Below are positions 46,667 to 55,518 of a stretch of 64,000 bases of DNA, piece after piece. Position 1 is the first letter of the stretch. The number at the start of each line of letters is the position of its first letter. The notes beneath the pieces are model-generated. The model searched no databases. It was not told the origin of the DNA and saw nothing but the letters and a program-made list of their open reading frames with translations. The DNA lies in NCBI GenBank assembly GCA_944390195.1, contig CALXOZ010000003.1, positions 1 to 64,000 on the forward strand, given 5' to 3'. Source of the DNA: an uncultured Alphaproteobacteria bacterium. Its GTDB lineage: Bacteria; Pseudomonadota; Alphaproteobacteria; CAAGCB01; CAG-977. The translations under genes and the position numbers were made by a program.

Positions 46667-48051
46667 TACCCCAACGCTTTGTAAAAACTGACGACAGCTT
46701 GATATGCCAATCCGTTCCCTTGAGCCAGATTGATTTGAGCCGTTAAAAGATCTTGTAAAATATTCAATGTCTGACTTAAAGAAATCAGTCCGGAATCATA
46801 TTGTGTCAGTGATAATGCGGCGATATCTTGCATTTTTATTAAAGCGTCTTTTGTTATTTGATTCTGATTGATCTGTTCGGATAAGGTGATCATGGCATTT
46901 TTGATTTCATTGACGGCGTTTAATACGGCGTTTTGATAAATCAAAGCCGCTTCTTGCGTAGCTGATTTTTCCAATTTCACCTGATTGATCAAAGCTCCCC
47001 AGTGAATAAAGGGCAAAGTGATCGAGGGCGTTAATGAAAACATTGAACTGCTGTTGTTCGGCAAACGCGGCAAATGGTCTGATTGGAAGCCGAATAAGGC
47101 GCTGAAAGAAATATTTGGAAACAAGTTCGCGGTCGCTTTACCGATTAAAGCGTTTTGAGCAATCAAATTTTGTTCCGCCTGTCTGACATCGGGGCGATTG
47201 CGAACGGTTTTCGCCGGAATCATTGTTAAAAGAGACAGATCATAACGGAAAGTTTCCGTGATGATATTGTTTTTTGCATCGTCTAACAAGGTGTTCAATT
47301 GTTCGGGCAACTTTCCAGTCAGCAATGTCAAGTTGTTTTTATAAGTGTTTAAAGCTGTCTTTAACGAAGGAATTTGTGATTTTAAAGTGTCTTCGGTATA
47401 TTGAATTTGCCTTAGATCCGATTGACTGATCAATCCGCAATTTGCTTGATCCATTGCTAAAGCGACAATATCCCTTTGTAAAGAAAGTGTTTTCAATAAC
47501 AGGCGTAATTGTTCTTGTGCTTGTCTTAAGCTGATGTAATTAGTGATGACTTCGGCTTTTAGTGTTACTTGGACATTTTCCAAATTTGCCGCCGCGGCTT
47601 GAGCCAGAGCGCGGGCGTTTTCTGTCAAACGGCGTCCTTCACCCCATAGATCCAGTTCCCATGAAACGTCCATTCCGGCTTGATAATAGCTTTCTTTAAA
47701 AGCGATAGCCGTATTTTTCGAGGGTTTCGTTTTCGTGTATCCTGCCGCAAGATCTATGGTCGGGTAATATTGCACGCCTTGGATTTTAAGGTTTAAACGC
47801 GACTGATAAAGTTTCTCGAGCGCGATTTTGACAGTTGGACTGTCTGCCAAAGCCAATTCAACCAATTTGTTTAAACGGGGGTCTTTGAAAGCTTCGTACC
47901 AGTGTGGATCCGATGGGATCGACTGTTCCGAAGACGTTTTTAAAGAATCGTCAATTTGTTGATCGGATATGCTTTGCGGTCTGGTGTAATCCGGACCCAA
48001 AGTGCAAGCACACAATGAACAGGACAGTATGAGGACGGCTGTTTTATTCAT
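46663..48051 (-). CDS. RND efflux outer membrane lipoprotein (OprM/NodT type)
   Basis: This is the outer-membrane channel of a tripartite efflux pump. The 462 residues start [20 protein letters not shown], a signal with lipobox (Cys about residue 16), followed by the typical DYTRPQ segment and long helical repeats of the outer membrane efflux family ([41 protein letters not shown]). The first frame in the track starts 30 codons upstream and overlaps acrB; the ATG of MNKTAVL fits better and overlaps it by eight bases. Confidence 0.92.
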   Translation of the reverse strand: MNKTAVLILSCSLCACTLGPDYTRPQSISDQQIDDSLKTSSEQSIPSDPHWYEAFKDPRLNKLVELALADSPTVKIALEKLYQSRLNLKIQGVQYYPTIDLAAGYTKTKPSKNTAIAFKESYYQAGMDVSWELDLWGEGRRLTENARALAQAAAANLENVQVTLKAEVITNYISLRQAQEQLRLLLKTLSLQRDIVALAMDQANCGLISQSDLRQIQYTEDTLKSQIPSLKTALNTYKNNLTLLTGKLPEQLNTLLDDAKNNIITETFRYDLSLLTMIPAKTVRNRPDVRQAEQNLIAQNALIGKATANLFPNISFSALFGFQSDHLPRLPNNSSSMFSLTPSITLPFIHWGALINQVKLEKSATQEAALIYQNAVLNAVNEIKNAMITLSEQINQNQITKDALIKMQDIAALSLTQYDSGLISLSQTLNILQDLLTAQINLAQGNGLAYQAVVSFYKALGY

Positions 48052-51000
48052 GCTTTCCTCCGTTGGAAAATTTTTCCTTGATCGTTTCAAATAAAGCGAA
48101 CAAAGACGGAATGAAAAAAATCCCGACAAATGTTGCAGCAATCATGCCGAAAAACACGCTTGTACCGATTGCAATCTGGCTGGCGGCACCGGCGCCTTTG
48201 GCTATGATCATGGGAAAAACGCCTAAAATAAACGTCAAAGCGGTCATCAATACGGCACGGAAACGTTCAGCTGCTCCTTTTTGTGAAGCTTCCAATATGC
48301 TGGCACCGCCGTCGCGGTAAGATTTCGTAAACTCCACAATAAGAATGGCATTCTTTGCCGCCAACCCGATTAGCATGACCAATCCCAATTGTGCGTAAAT
48401 GCTCAACGGCTGAGCCATAAAACGCAAACCCGCTAATGCCCCTAAAACCGCAAATACGGTCGAAAACATCACGGAAAATGCCAAAAGCCAGCTTTCATAC
48501 AAGGCGACCAAAAACAAATAACAAAAGACCAATGCCAATATGATTAAAAAGATTGCCAATCCGGCAGCTTCGACTTCTTGCAAGCTCAGTCCCGTCCATG
48601 CTATGCCGTATCCTTTCGGTAAATCTTCCTTGGCTGTTTGTTCTACGGCGGCAATCGCGCTGCCCGTGCTTACTCCGGCGGCGGCTTGCGCAATGATGGA
48701 AGCTTCGGTATATTGGTTGAAACGGTAAATGATCTTAGGAGCCGTGATCGTTTTTACGCGGGCAAAGCTTTTTATTTGAACAAGTTTTCCCGTCGTCGAT
48801 TTCACATACATGTTTTCAACGTCTTTCAGGCTTTTGCGATACGGAGCGTCGGCTTGTAAAATGACACGGTTGACTTGCCCGTTTAAAGTAATGTTATTGA
48901 TGTAGGCGGATCCTAAAGAACTTTGCAAGGTTGAAAACAAAGTGCTGACAGGGATTTTAAATGATTCCAGCTTTGTCCTGTCTATGTCCAGATACAGACT
49001 GGGGGAATTGACCGTAAAAGTGCTGAAAGCGTAGGACAGGTCTTTTGAACTGTTTAATTTTTCTAAAAACCTTCCCATCGTGTCGTAAAGTTCCTGAGGT
49101 GTCTTTGTCCCGTCTGTTGCCAACAGTTCTAAAGACAAACCGCTGCTTTTCCCGACACCGGGAATGGAGGGAAGGGCGAAAAAGTCGGTTTGCGCTTCAC
49201 TGTTGTCCGCAAATTCCTTACTAAGTCGAGCTGTCAACGCCTCGATTGACAGGTCTTTAGTCGTGCGTTTTGACCAGTCTTCCAACCCGACGACACCCAA
49301 AGCGATATTTTCCCCCGACGCACTGAGCATACTGTATCCAGATACGCCGATGAAAAATTTAACGCCTTTCGTGCCGAGGATCTTTTGACTCGCCTTTTTC
49401 AAAAAAGCTTCGGTAACTTTGATCGGTGTCGTACTGGGCAATTGAAAGTTTGCCAGTATCAATCCTTGATCTTCTTCGGGCAGAAATGATGTCGGCGTCT
49501 TTTTGAATCCGAAACCGGCTATGGCCAGCGCAATTAATAAAATCAATGTCGTAATTAAAAGCCTTTGAGAAAGAAAACCAACCGCGTCCGTGTATTTTTC
49601 TTTGAAAAAATCAATGATATCGTTGAACAGTTTGAAAAAACCGCGGGGCTCTTTATTTGTTTCGTTTTTCAAAAAAATGGCGCATAAAGCGGGGCTGAGC
49701 GTTAAAGCGTTGAAAGCGGAAAAAACGACGGCAGTCGCAATTGTAACAGCAAATTGTTGATAAATTTTTCCGGTGATTCCCGCCATTAATCCGACCGGAA
49801 TGAATATGGCAAGTAAAACGAATGTTGTTGCAATAATCGCGCCGGCAATTTGTTGCATGGCTTTGATGGAAGCGGAATAAGAATCCATTTTTTCGTAAGC
49901 CATCAAATATTCAACGCGTTCGACAACAATGATTGCATCGTCGACAACCAGTCCGATAGCTAAGATCATTGCGAAAAGCGTTAATATATTAATATCGAAC
50001 CCAAGTAAGTAAATAACGGCGAAAGTTGCTATTAACGATACGGGGATCGTGATCAAAGGGATTAATGTTGTTTTGACGCGTTGAAGGAAGATGAATGTAA
50101 CCAGTACGACCAAAGAAAACGTGATTGCCAGTGTTTCAATGATGCTTTTAATAGACGCTTTTACGAACTTTGTCGAGTCGTAAGCGATTTCAAAAGCCAT
50201 ATCTTCCGGAAAACTTTCTTTGAGTAAAGCGATTTCCTTTTCGACATTTTTCATAATGTTCAAAGAATTGGAATTAGGGGTTTGGCTGAGCATCATTACA
50301 ATTGCCGGAGAATTGTCAAAAGCGGCGTTCATGGTGTAAGTTTCCGCTCCCAATTCCACTCTGGCCACATCTTTCAGTCGTATGATGCCTCCGTCCGCAG
50401 AAGTCGTAATGACGATTTCTTCAAAATCTTTTACCGAATTCAACAGCCCTTTCGCCGTCAAAGACAGCATTACGGTTGCTCCCGGAGGAGTCGGAGCCGA
50501 AGCTATTTCTCCGATGGACGCTTGCGTGTTTTGAGATTGTACGGCTTGAATGATATCATTGTTTGTCAAACCCAAAGCGGCCGTTTTTTCCGTATTCACC
50601 CACAAACGGATGCTGTATTGGGGGGAATAAATCGTTACATCGCCGATCCCTTGTATCCGAGCCAGAGGGTTCTGAATGTTTGAATAGGCAAAATTGCTTA
50701 AATACAAATCGGTGTATGTGTTGTTCGGAGACCGTAAAACCAGCATTGCCAGTATGTTTGAAGATTGGGTTTTTATTGAAATTCCTTCTTCATTGACAAT
50801 GTCGGGCAGCTGGGATGTTACCTGCTGTATTCTGTTTTCCACTTTTACCTGAGCGATATCGGGATCCGTTCCGATATTAAACGTGATCGTCAAAGTGTAT
50901 TGTCCCGTATCGGTCGCCGTCGAAGACATATAAAGCATGTCTTCCACACCGTTGATCTGGTTTTCAATCGGAATGGCAACGGTATCGACTAAGACTTGGG

Positions 51001-51163
51001 CGTTCGCTCCGGGGTAGTTGGTTTGCACAACAATTTGAGGTGGGGTGATCTGAGGATATTGAGATATCGGCAATACGGCGATCGACAGTAATCCCAACAA
51101 AATCATGATAATGGATATGACACCTGCAAAACGGGGGCGTTTGATAAAAAACGATGAAAACAT
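48044..51163 (-). CDS. RND multidrug efflux transporter, HAE1 (AcrB) type
   Basis: AcrB-type pumps use the proton gradient to expel hydrophobic drugs. The 1039 residues show two halves of six membrane segments with large periplasmic loops, and the proton relay Asp pair in [12 protein letters not shown] (about residues 400-411) and the conserved Lys in [13 protein letters not shown]. The DD and K residues are all present. It sits between the adaptor and outer-membrane genes; specificity cannot be predicted. Confidence 0.95.
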   Translation of the reverse strand: MFSSFFIKRPRFAGVISIIMILLGLLSIAVLPISQYPQITPPQIVVQTNYPGANAQVLVDTVAIPIENQINGVEDMLYMSSTATDTGQYTLTITFNIGTDPDIAQVKVENRIQQVTSQLPDIVNEEGISIKTQSSNILAMLVLRSPNNTYTDLYLSNFAYSNIQNPLARIQGIGDVTIYSPQYSIRLWVNTEKTAALGLTNNDIIQAVQSQNTQASIGEIASAPTPPGATVMLSLTAKGLLNSVKDFEEIVITTSADGGIIRLKDVARVELGAETYTMNAAFDNSPAIVMMLSQTPNSNSLNIMKNVEKEIALLKESFPEDMAFEIAYDSTKFVKASIKSIIETLAITFSLVVLVTFIFLQRVKTTLIPLITIPVSLIATFAVIYLLGFDINILTLFAMILAIGLVVDDAIIVVERVEYLMAYEKMDSYSASIKAMQQIAGAIIATTFVLLAIFIPVGLMAGITGKIYQQFAVTIATAVVFSAFNALTLSPALCAIFLKNETNKEPRGFFKLFNDIIDFFKEKYTDAVGFLSQRLLITTLILLIALAIAGFGFKKTPTSFLPEEDQGLILANFQLPSTTPIKVTEAFLKKASQKILGTKGVKFFIGVSGYSMLSASGENIALGVVGLEDWSKRTTKDLSIEALTARLSKEFADNSEAQTDFFALPSIPGVGKSSGLSLELLATDGTKTPQELYDTMGRFLEKLNSSKDLSYAFSTFTVNSPSLYLDIDRTKLESFKIPVSTLFSTLQSSLGSAYINNITLNGQVNRVILQADAPYRKSLKDVENMYVKSTTGKLVQIKSFARVKTITAPKIIYRFNQYTEASIIAQAAAGVSTGSAIAAVEQTAKEDLPKGYGIAWTGLSLQEVEAAGLAIFLIILALVFCYLFLVALYESWLLAFSVMFSTVFAVLGALAGLRFMAQPLSIYAQLGLVMLIGLAAKNAILIVEFTKSYRDGGASILEASQKGAAERFRAVLMTALTFILGVFPMIIAKGAGAASQIAIGTSVFFGMIAATFVGIFFIPSLFALFETIKEKFSNGGKHE

Positions 51164-51169
51164 AATGGT

Positions 51170-52339
51170 TTATCCTCCGTTTTCAGAAACGATGTTCAAC
51201 CGGAACGCTTGGTTCGGTTTCAAAAGGGGCGCTTTTCCTTTGACAAGGTATTGTTTCGGCTTGAATGTGTTTTTGATGATATAGTCAGACCCTTGCGTAT
51301 CTAAAATTTCGATCTTTTGACGGTGTATCCCGTGCTTGTCGGCTAAGGTTATAAAATTGCCTTCAGGGGTTAAGTCGACTTGGTTTTGCGGTATTAAAAC
51401 AACGTCTTTCAGTTCTTTCGACCGGTATACGGTAACATAAGTGTTCGGAAGTAAAATATTTTGTGGGTTTTCAAAATTGACATAAACGCCGACGGAATTC
51501 GTTTGGCTGTCCGAAATGTTGTCGGTATATTGATAAGAGCCGGAAAACGCATAAATGTTGCCGTCTGCAAGTTGAAGCGTAATCTTTTCATTTGAAAGAA
51601 AACCTGCAGATCCCGTTTCTGAAATAGCACTGACATATTCTTTGTCCGTGATTGAAAAAACGACTTGGATCGGTGTTGTCTGTATGATCGTCATTAACGT
51701 TGTTCCGGCAGGAGAAACGTAATCGCCTTTTGTCGGTTCGACGGTTCCGATCAATCCGCTGATCGGCGCTTTGATAATCGTGTATTCGTAATTGACTTTT
51801 GCTTCTGCCAATCGAGCTTTGGCTTGAGCTAAAGCCGCTTTTGACGACAGGTATTGGGCAAGCGCTTTATCACGATCAGCCTGAGCGATCGCTTTATTTC
51901 CGGCGGCTTGAACACGTTGATAATATGTTGTCGCATTTTCCAGTTCCGCTTGCGCCTGCATGACGCTTGCCTTAGCCAAATCCAATTGGGCTTTATACTC
52001 ACCTTGTTCCAAAGTGATTAATTTTTGACCTTCTTGAACAAATTTACCGCTTTCTACATGCACTTCTTTAACAAAACCGTTGATGAATGGTAAAACGGAA
52101 ACGGAATGGATTGGGGTAACATAACCAATGTGTTTTTTGGTTGATTGATGGTTTTGCGCCATTAATTCGGTAACATTTATTGTTACAGTTTCCTGCCCGA
52201 CAGGGAGGGACGGTTTGGAATCGCTTCCTTGCTTTTTCAAAGAAACAACTTCAAAAATCAAAACAATGACCAATATAACCAATACTGCCGAAATGATGTA
52301 ATGGATATGGGGTGTTTTTTTTTCTGTTTCGTTTGCCAT
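51170..52339 (-). CDS. RND efflux periplasmic adaptor subunit (AcrA/HlyD family)
   Basis: The adaptor links the pump to the outer-membrane channel in the periplasm. The 389 residues have a single N-terminal membrane segment (about residues 13-29), a lipoyl half (VLPFINGFVKEVHVESGKFVQEGQ), a coiled-coil hairpin (LAKASVMQAQAELENATTYY) and KAPISGLIGTVEPTKGDYV. No lipobox is visible, so it is anchored by a membrane helix. First gene of the operon. Confidence 0.93.
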   Translation of the reverse strand: MANETEKKTPHIHYIISAVLVILVIVLIFEVVSLKKQGSDSKPSLPVGQETVTINVTELMAQNHQSTKKHIGYVTPIHSVSVLPFINGFVKEVHVESGKFVQEGQKLITLEQGEYKAQLDLAKASVMQAQAELENATTYYQRVQAAGNKAIAQADRDKALAQYLSSKAALAQAKARLAEAKVNYEYTIIKAPISGLIGTVEPTKGDYVSPAGTTLMTIIQTTPIQVVFSITDKEYVSAISETGSAGFLSNEKITLQLADGNIYAFSGSYQYTDNISDSQTNSVGVYVNFENPQNILLPNTYVTVYRSKELKDVVLIPQNQVDLTPEGNFITLADKHGIHRQKIEILDTQGSDYIIKNTFKPKQYLVKGKAPLLKPNQAFRLNIVSENGG

Positions 52340-52417
52340 CGTGTGCCCCTGTCTTTATCAAAAAACATACATGGGTCACAATGCCGCCTTATTAAAAAAA
52401 AGATAAGATGGGTTTTG

Positions 52418-52434
52418 GGTTATATCCTATAGCC
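52418..52434 (-). promoter_or_regulatory. Possible operator upstream of the efflux operon
   Basis: An imperfect palindrome, GGTTATA-TCC-TATAGCC (6 of 7 bases match), lies 78 bases before the adaptor start. TetR-type regulators of efflux pumps bind such sites, but no regulator gene is in the window. Confidence 0.3.
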
Positions 52435-52509
52435 GGAACTTATAAATTATTTGAAGGTGAAAAAACGTCTTGACTCGCCTTTTCCGCTGTAATGGGCACA
52501 AATACGGAT

Positions 52510-53277
52510 CTAAAACCATTTTTTGATGTCGTTAAGTTCTATTTCACTTTGATAGGGAGGATTAATGATAATAATCCCGCTACCCAATAACCCCGTTTTT
52601 GCCTTTGGAAAACGGATTTCACTTTGATAAAGCTTCGGTAAACCGGCTTTTAATAGTTTTTCCACCATTGATTGATGATAAGCTTCTTTTAATACGGGAT
52701 ACCATAAAAATAAAACCCCTTCCGGCCATTTTTTATGTAACTTTAATATGAAATTGGCAGCCTTGTCATACTCGGTCTTGACTTCAAAGCTGGGGTCAAT
52801 AACCAATATGCCACGACGGGGGTGAGGGGGGCATAAAGCCAATCCTCCTTCATAACCGTCCCGATGGTGCAGATGAGTGTTCGGATAACGCATGAATTGA
52901 TATAACGCTTGATATTCCCGAGGGTGTAATTCCATCAGATGAATGGAATCCGTCGGACGCAACAACGCTTCCGCTATAAAAGCCGAACCGGCATAAATGT
53001 TATCACCGATTTCCTTTTCGATCCGCTGTTCAAGTTCAAAATAAATATGTCCGGATATCTTTTGGTTCTTGACCATTTTTAAAAAGCCCTGTTCCGCTTC
53101 TTTGGTCTTTAACGCCTCTTCGCTGGAAAGGTCGTAAATGCCGCGTCCCGCATGCGTTTCCAAATAACTTAAGGGCTTTTCTTTGCGGGTTAAATGTTGC
53201 AACAAGGTGCATAACGAAGCATGCTTATGAACATCCGCTAAATTACCGGCATGATAAATATGCTGATATGAAAGCAT
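52510..53277 (-). CDS. rlmJ: 23S rRNA (adenine-2030-N6)-methyltransferase
   Basis: RlmJ methylates A2030 of 23S rRNA. The 255 residues begin MLSYQHIYHAGNLADVHKHA, the family signature, with ETHAGRGIYDL for S-adenosylmethionine binding, VIDPSFE and the GIIIINPPY catalytic motif. Encoded downstream of the DUF262 gene on the same strand, 100 bases away. Confidence 0.92.
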   Translation of the reverse strand: MLSYQHIYHAGNLADVHKHASLCTLLQHLTRKEKPLSYLETHAGRGIYDLSSEEALKTKEAEQGFLKMVKNQKISGHIYFELEQRIEKEIGDNIYAGSAFIAEALLRPTDSIHLMELHPREYQALYQFMRYPNTHLHHRDGYEGGLALCPPHPRRGILVIDPSFEVKTEYDKAANFILKLHKKWPEGVLFLWYPVLKEAYHQSMVEKLLKAGLPKLYQSEIRFPKAKTGLLGSGIIIINPPYQSEIELNDIKKWF

Positions 53278-53377
53278 CTTAAACCCCTGATCAATATGGA
53301 ATCTTGAACATTGTAAAATGATAACAAATAATTATTATCAAAAAAGGGCGTTTTTGTAAAAATATTGTTTGATGGGC

Positions 53378-54460
53378 TTATTTTTTTATCGTTTGTTCCG
53401 ATGACTTGCATTCTTTGCAAATTAATTGACAATTCCCTGATTCTATATGTCCTCCATTCGACCAAGAAAGAATTGTTTCACTGTCCATTTGTTCCATTTT
53501 AAAATGTCTTTGACATTTCGGGCAAATGCCCTGCTGGCGGTGATAAGCTTCTTGTTCCATGATTTTTGAAAAAGCCCTGATGCACAAGTTTTCCTCGTTC
53601 CCCGAAAACAAGTAGTTGTAAATTCCTTTTTTATTTGTAACATCTTGATCCCGCATTAAAACATCAAGACGTTCTTCAAAATCATGCACAGGTTTCTGAC
53701 AATATTTGTTATAAAGTTGACCCCATTCAACCCCCTTCATTTCTTTACGATAATACGGAAACGTGTTGCGTACCCAATTGATGACGTTTTCAAAATACAA
53801 CCATAACTCGTCGGCATTCGGGTCGTCTTGATGAACAGCCATGTACTCTTCGATTTCTCCGAAATTGATCCATTTCAGAACGGTTTCAAGATAATCCTGT
53901 TTTATCGGAGAACCTGTCATGTAACGACTTGCCATACTATAGGCAGCACAATTTTTTTGACTGAAATAACGCTTGGCATCCGTCAACCATTTCCCCGGAT
54001 AAAGGGCGTTTCGTAATTCTTGAGCTGTTAAAGGTGTGCTTGACGTATTAATCCTTTTAAACCATTTCAAACGTTCTTCTTTATCCCCATCACATACATA
54101 AACGATCAGAAGATAATCTAAGATCATATTTTGCTCTTTCATCTTTAAATCGTAAAAGTACTTCCCATTTACAGAAAAGTTTCCTTGAACGTATTCACAA
54201 ATACTGATAAGGCGTTGTTGACCGTCAACCACATCAAATGTCGAGTTCTTGTTTTTCGACCAGTAAAAGGTGTTTAAAGGAAATCCTTCTTTTATTGTTT
54301 TAATGACGGCATTTCTTTTTTGTTCGTCATAGGCAAAAATGCGTTGATATTTCCTGCCGATATATAATCGACCGTGATAAGCTGTAATGCCGTTTTCCTG
54401 ATGATTTTTATAACCGTCAACGATCTTGCGAACCGGTATTTTTTGTTGTGTAATCTTCAT
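53378..54460 (-). CDS. DUF262-domain protein with degenerate HNH-like C-terminus
   Basis: DUF262 (ParB/sulfiredoxin-like fold) proteins include the GmrS half of the type IV restriction enzyme GmrSD and other defence nucleases. The 360 residues begin MKITQQKIPVRKIVDGYK and contain the DUF262 signature VVDGQQRLISICEYVQGNF (about residues 92-110). The C-terminus has two CxxC pairs (CPKC and CKEC) as in HNH zinc folds, but where relatives read DH (the catalytic His), it has DSETI, and the last Asn is replaced too. Nuclease activity is therefore doubtful. The start is chosen because AGGTGG lies upstream; the frame continues 56 codons into the structured RNA with no ribosome binding site. Confidence 0.75.
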   Translation of the reverse strand: MKITQQKIPVRKIVDGYKNHQENGITAYHGRLYIGRKYQRIFAYDEQKRNAVIKTIKEGFPLNTFYWSKNKNSTFDVVDGQQRLISICEYVQGNFSVNGKYFYDLKMKEQNMILDYLLIVYVCDGDKEERLKWFKRINTSSTPLTAQELRNALYPGKWLTDAKRYFSQKNCAAYSMASRYMTGSPIKQDYLETVLKWINFGEIEEYMAVHQDDPNADELWLYFENVINWVRNTFPYYRKEMKGVEWGQLYNKYCQKPVHDFEERLDVLMRDQDVTNKKGIYNYLFSGNEENLCIRAFSKIMEQEAYHRQQGICPKCQRHFKMEQMDSETILSWSNGGHIESGNCQLICKECKSSEQTIKK

Positions 54461-54490
54461 TGGATCCACCTGTTTTTGTCTTATTGAAAA

Positions 54491-54795
54491 GAAACTCCGA
54501 AGACCGCTTTGCAGGCGGTCGGGGAGTTCATAAATCAACTGTTTCCAATGATCCTTAAGACCTTTAAAATTCCGATATAATTCATATCGGGACTCTTGAA
54601 CATACGTCAAAAGCTCCCCGACCATCATTTAAGACATCGGGGATATTTCCCGTTTTTGCGATAAGCAAAACGGTTACGACGCATATCTTGCGCCGGGAAA
54701 CAGTAGAGCTTATGAAGGCTCCGCGTCTGCTAAGACGCTGTTCCGTATGGATTTATTCCATCTGGACCTATTGTTTAGGGTACGAAATCTCAAAA
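54491..54795 (-). ncRNA. Unidentified structured RNA / attenuator in the DUF262 leader
   Basis: Read on the minus strand, about 300 bases hold a chain of strong hairpins: ATGGA-ATAAA-TCCAT, a junction closed by GGAACAG / CTGTTTCC with GCGTCT-TAGC-AGACGC inside, CGGCGCA / TGCGTCG, and CCGTTTTGC / GCAAAAACGG. Then come segments that pair in competition: TCCCCGA (54637-54643) with 54615-54621, GGTCGGGGAG (54614-54623) with CTCCCCGACC (54517-54526, perfect), and the latter with 54493-54507 to form a terminator followed by TTTCTTTTC, about 30 bases before the ATG. This is riboswitch or attenuator logic. It matches no family I know. Confidence 0.6.
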
Positions 54796-54884
54796 AATAA
54801 AACAAGGGTGAGTTTTAAAAGAATCACAAAATGATTGAAAAAAGGCAAATATTATTACATAATGTTATTTTTATGGAGGTTTCA

Positions 54885-55214
54885 ATGCCACAAAAAACAA
54901 ACACCGTTAAAGTATGTTCTAAAAAATCAAAAAAAAATCAGACTTTTTCATCGGAAGAAATGAGTCAATATCTTATTTCTACAGTTAAAGAAGTGATAGA
55001 AATATCGCGTACCCCCGTCGCTGTTTTAGATAAAAACGGTACGCCAACCGGAGCTGTGGAATATCAATCTGCGACGGTTTTAAAAGCGTGTGAATTAATG
55101 GCGAAGTTGATGGGGGCTATTAAGGAGACGGAAAACAAAGGTGTCGCGGTTCAAATAGTTTCCTATCGGGAGGAAAGTGAAACAAATGATCCTGATGGGA
55201 ACAAATCATCATAG
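54885..55214 (+). CDS. Small protein of unknown function, possible small-terminase relative
   Basis: The 109 residues start MPQKTNTVKVCSKKSKKNQT; TGGAGG is placed correctly before this ATG, while an upstream start at 54831 has none. The middle is helical, and GAVEYQSATVLKACELMAKLMG resembles the C-terminal part of some phage small terminase subunits, where a helix with a Leu-rich ELLGKxLG motif follows. The match is weak. It is divergent from the DUF262 gene and followed by a terminator shared with rpmG. Confidence 0.5.
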   Translation: MPQKTNTVKVCSKKSKKNQTFSSEEMSQYLISTVKEVIEISRTPVAVLDKNGTPTGAVEYQSATVLKACELMAKLMGAIKETENKGVAVQIVSYREESETNDPDGNKSS

Positions 55215-55247
55215 TACGGAATGATGTTTGTTCATATTTTCTGATAT

Positions 55248-55278
55248 AAAAAAAGCCCGACTAAAGAACGGGCTTTTT
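55248..55278. terminator. Bidirectional terminator between the small gene and rpmG
   Basis: AAAAAGCCCG / CGGGCTTTTT with a 9-base loop; A and T runs on both sides allow termination of the plus-strand gene and of rpmG on the minus strand. Confidence 0.8.
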
Positions 55279-55293
55279 AAGAAACACTGAAAA

Positions 55294-55461
55294 TCAACGC
55301 ATTTTCGTTTCTTTAAAGACAACGTGTTTGCGAGCTTTCGGATCATATTTTTTCAATTGGAGCTTTTCCGTCTTTGTACGGGGATTTTTCTTTGTAGTAT
55401 AGAAATAACCGGTTCCAGCGGTGCTTTCCAATTTAATCTGTAATGTTGCGGGTTTTGCCAT
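55294..55461 (-). CDS. rpmG: 50S ribosomal protein L33
   Basis: L33 is a small 50S protein near the E site. The 55 residues begin [20 protein letters not shown] and include [20 protein letters not shown], the Cys-free proteobacterial form that does not bind zinc. The frame is open 13 codons upstream, but the length and MAKP start fit the family. Confidence 0.95.
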   Translation of the reverse strand: MAKPATLQIKLESTAGTGYFYTTKKNPRTKTEKLQLKKYDPKARKHVVFKETKMR

Positions 55462-55518
55462 GACAAAGTATTCCCTTAAAAAAATCAAAAACAATAACAA
55501 AAAAATACGCTATTTTTT

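Noticed and set aside
50282-50683. Long plus-strand frame inside the AcrB-type gene
   Set aside because: Arg/Ser/His-rich translation, the usual shadow of a long coding frame.
54461-54628. N-terminal extension of 56 codons for the DUF262 protein
   Set aside because: It lies within the structured RNA and has no ribosome binding site; the ATG at 54460 has AGGTGG and begins the conserved domain.
54493-54795. Group I intron or two-piece tmRNA in the structured region
   Set aside because: A segment resembling a P3-P7-P8 arrangement (GGAACAG / CTGTTTCC, GACGC / GCGTC) was seen, but the space for P4-P6 is missing. No T-arm, tag ORF or CCA end for tmRNA was found.
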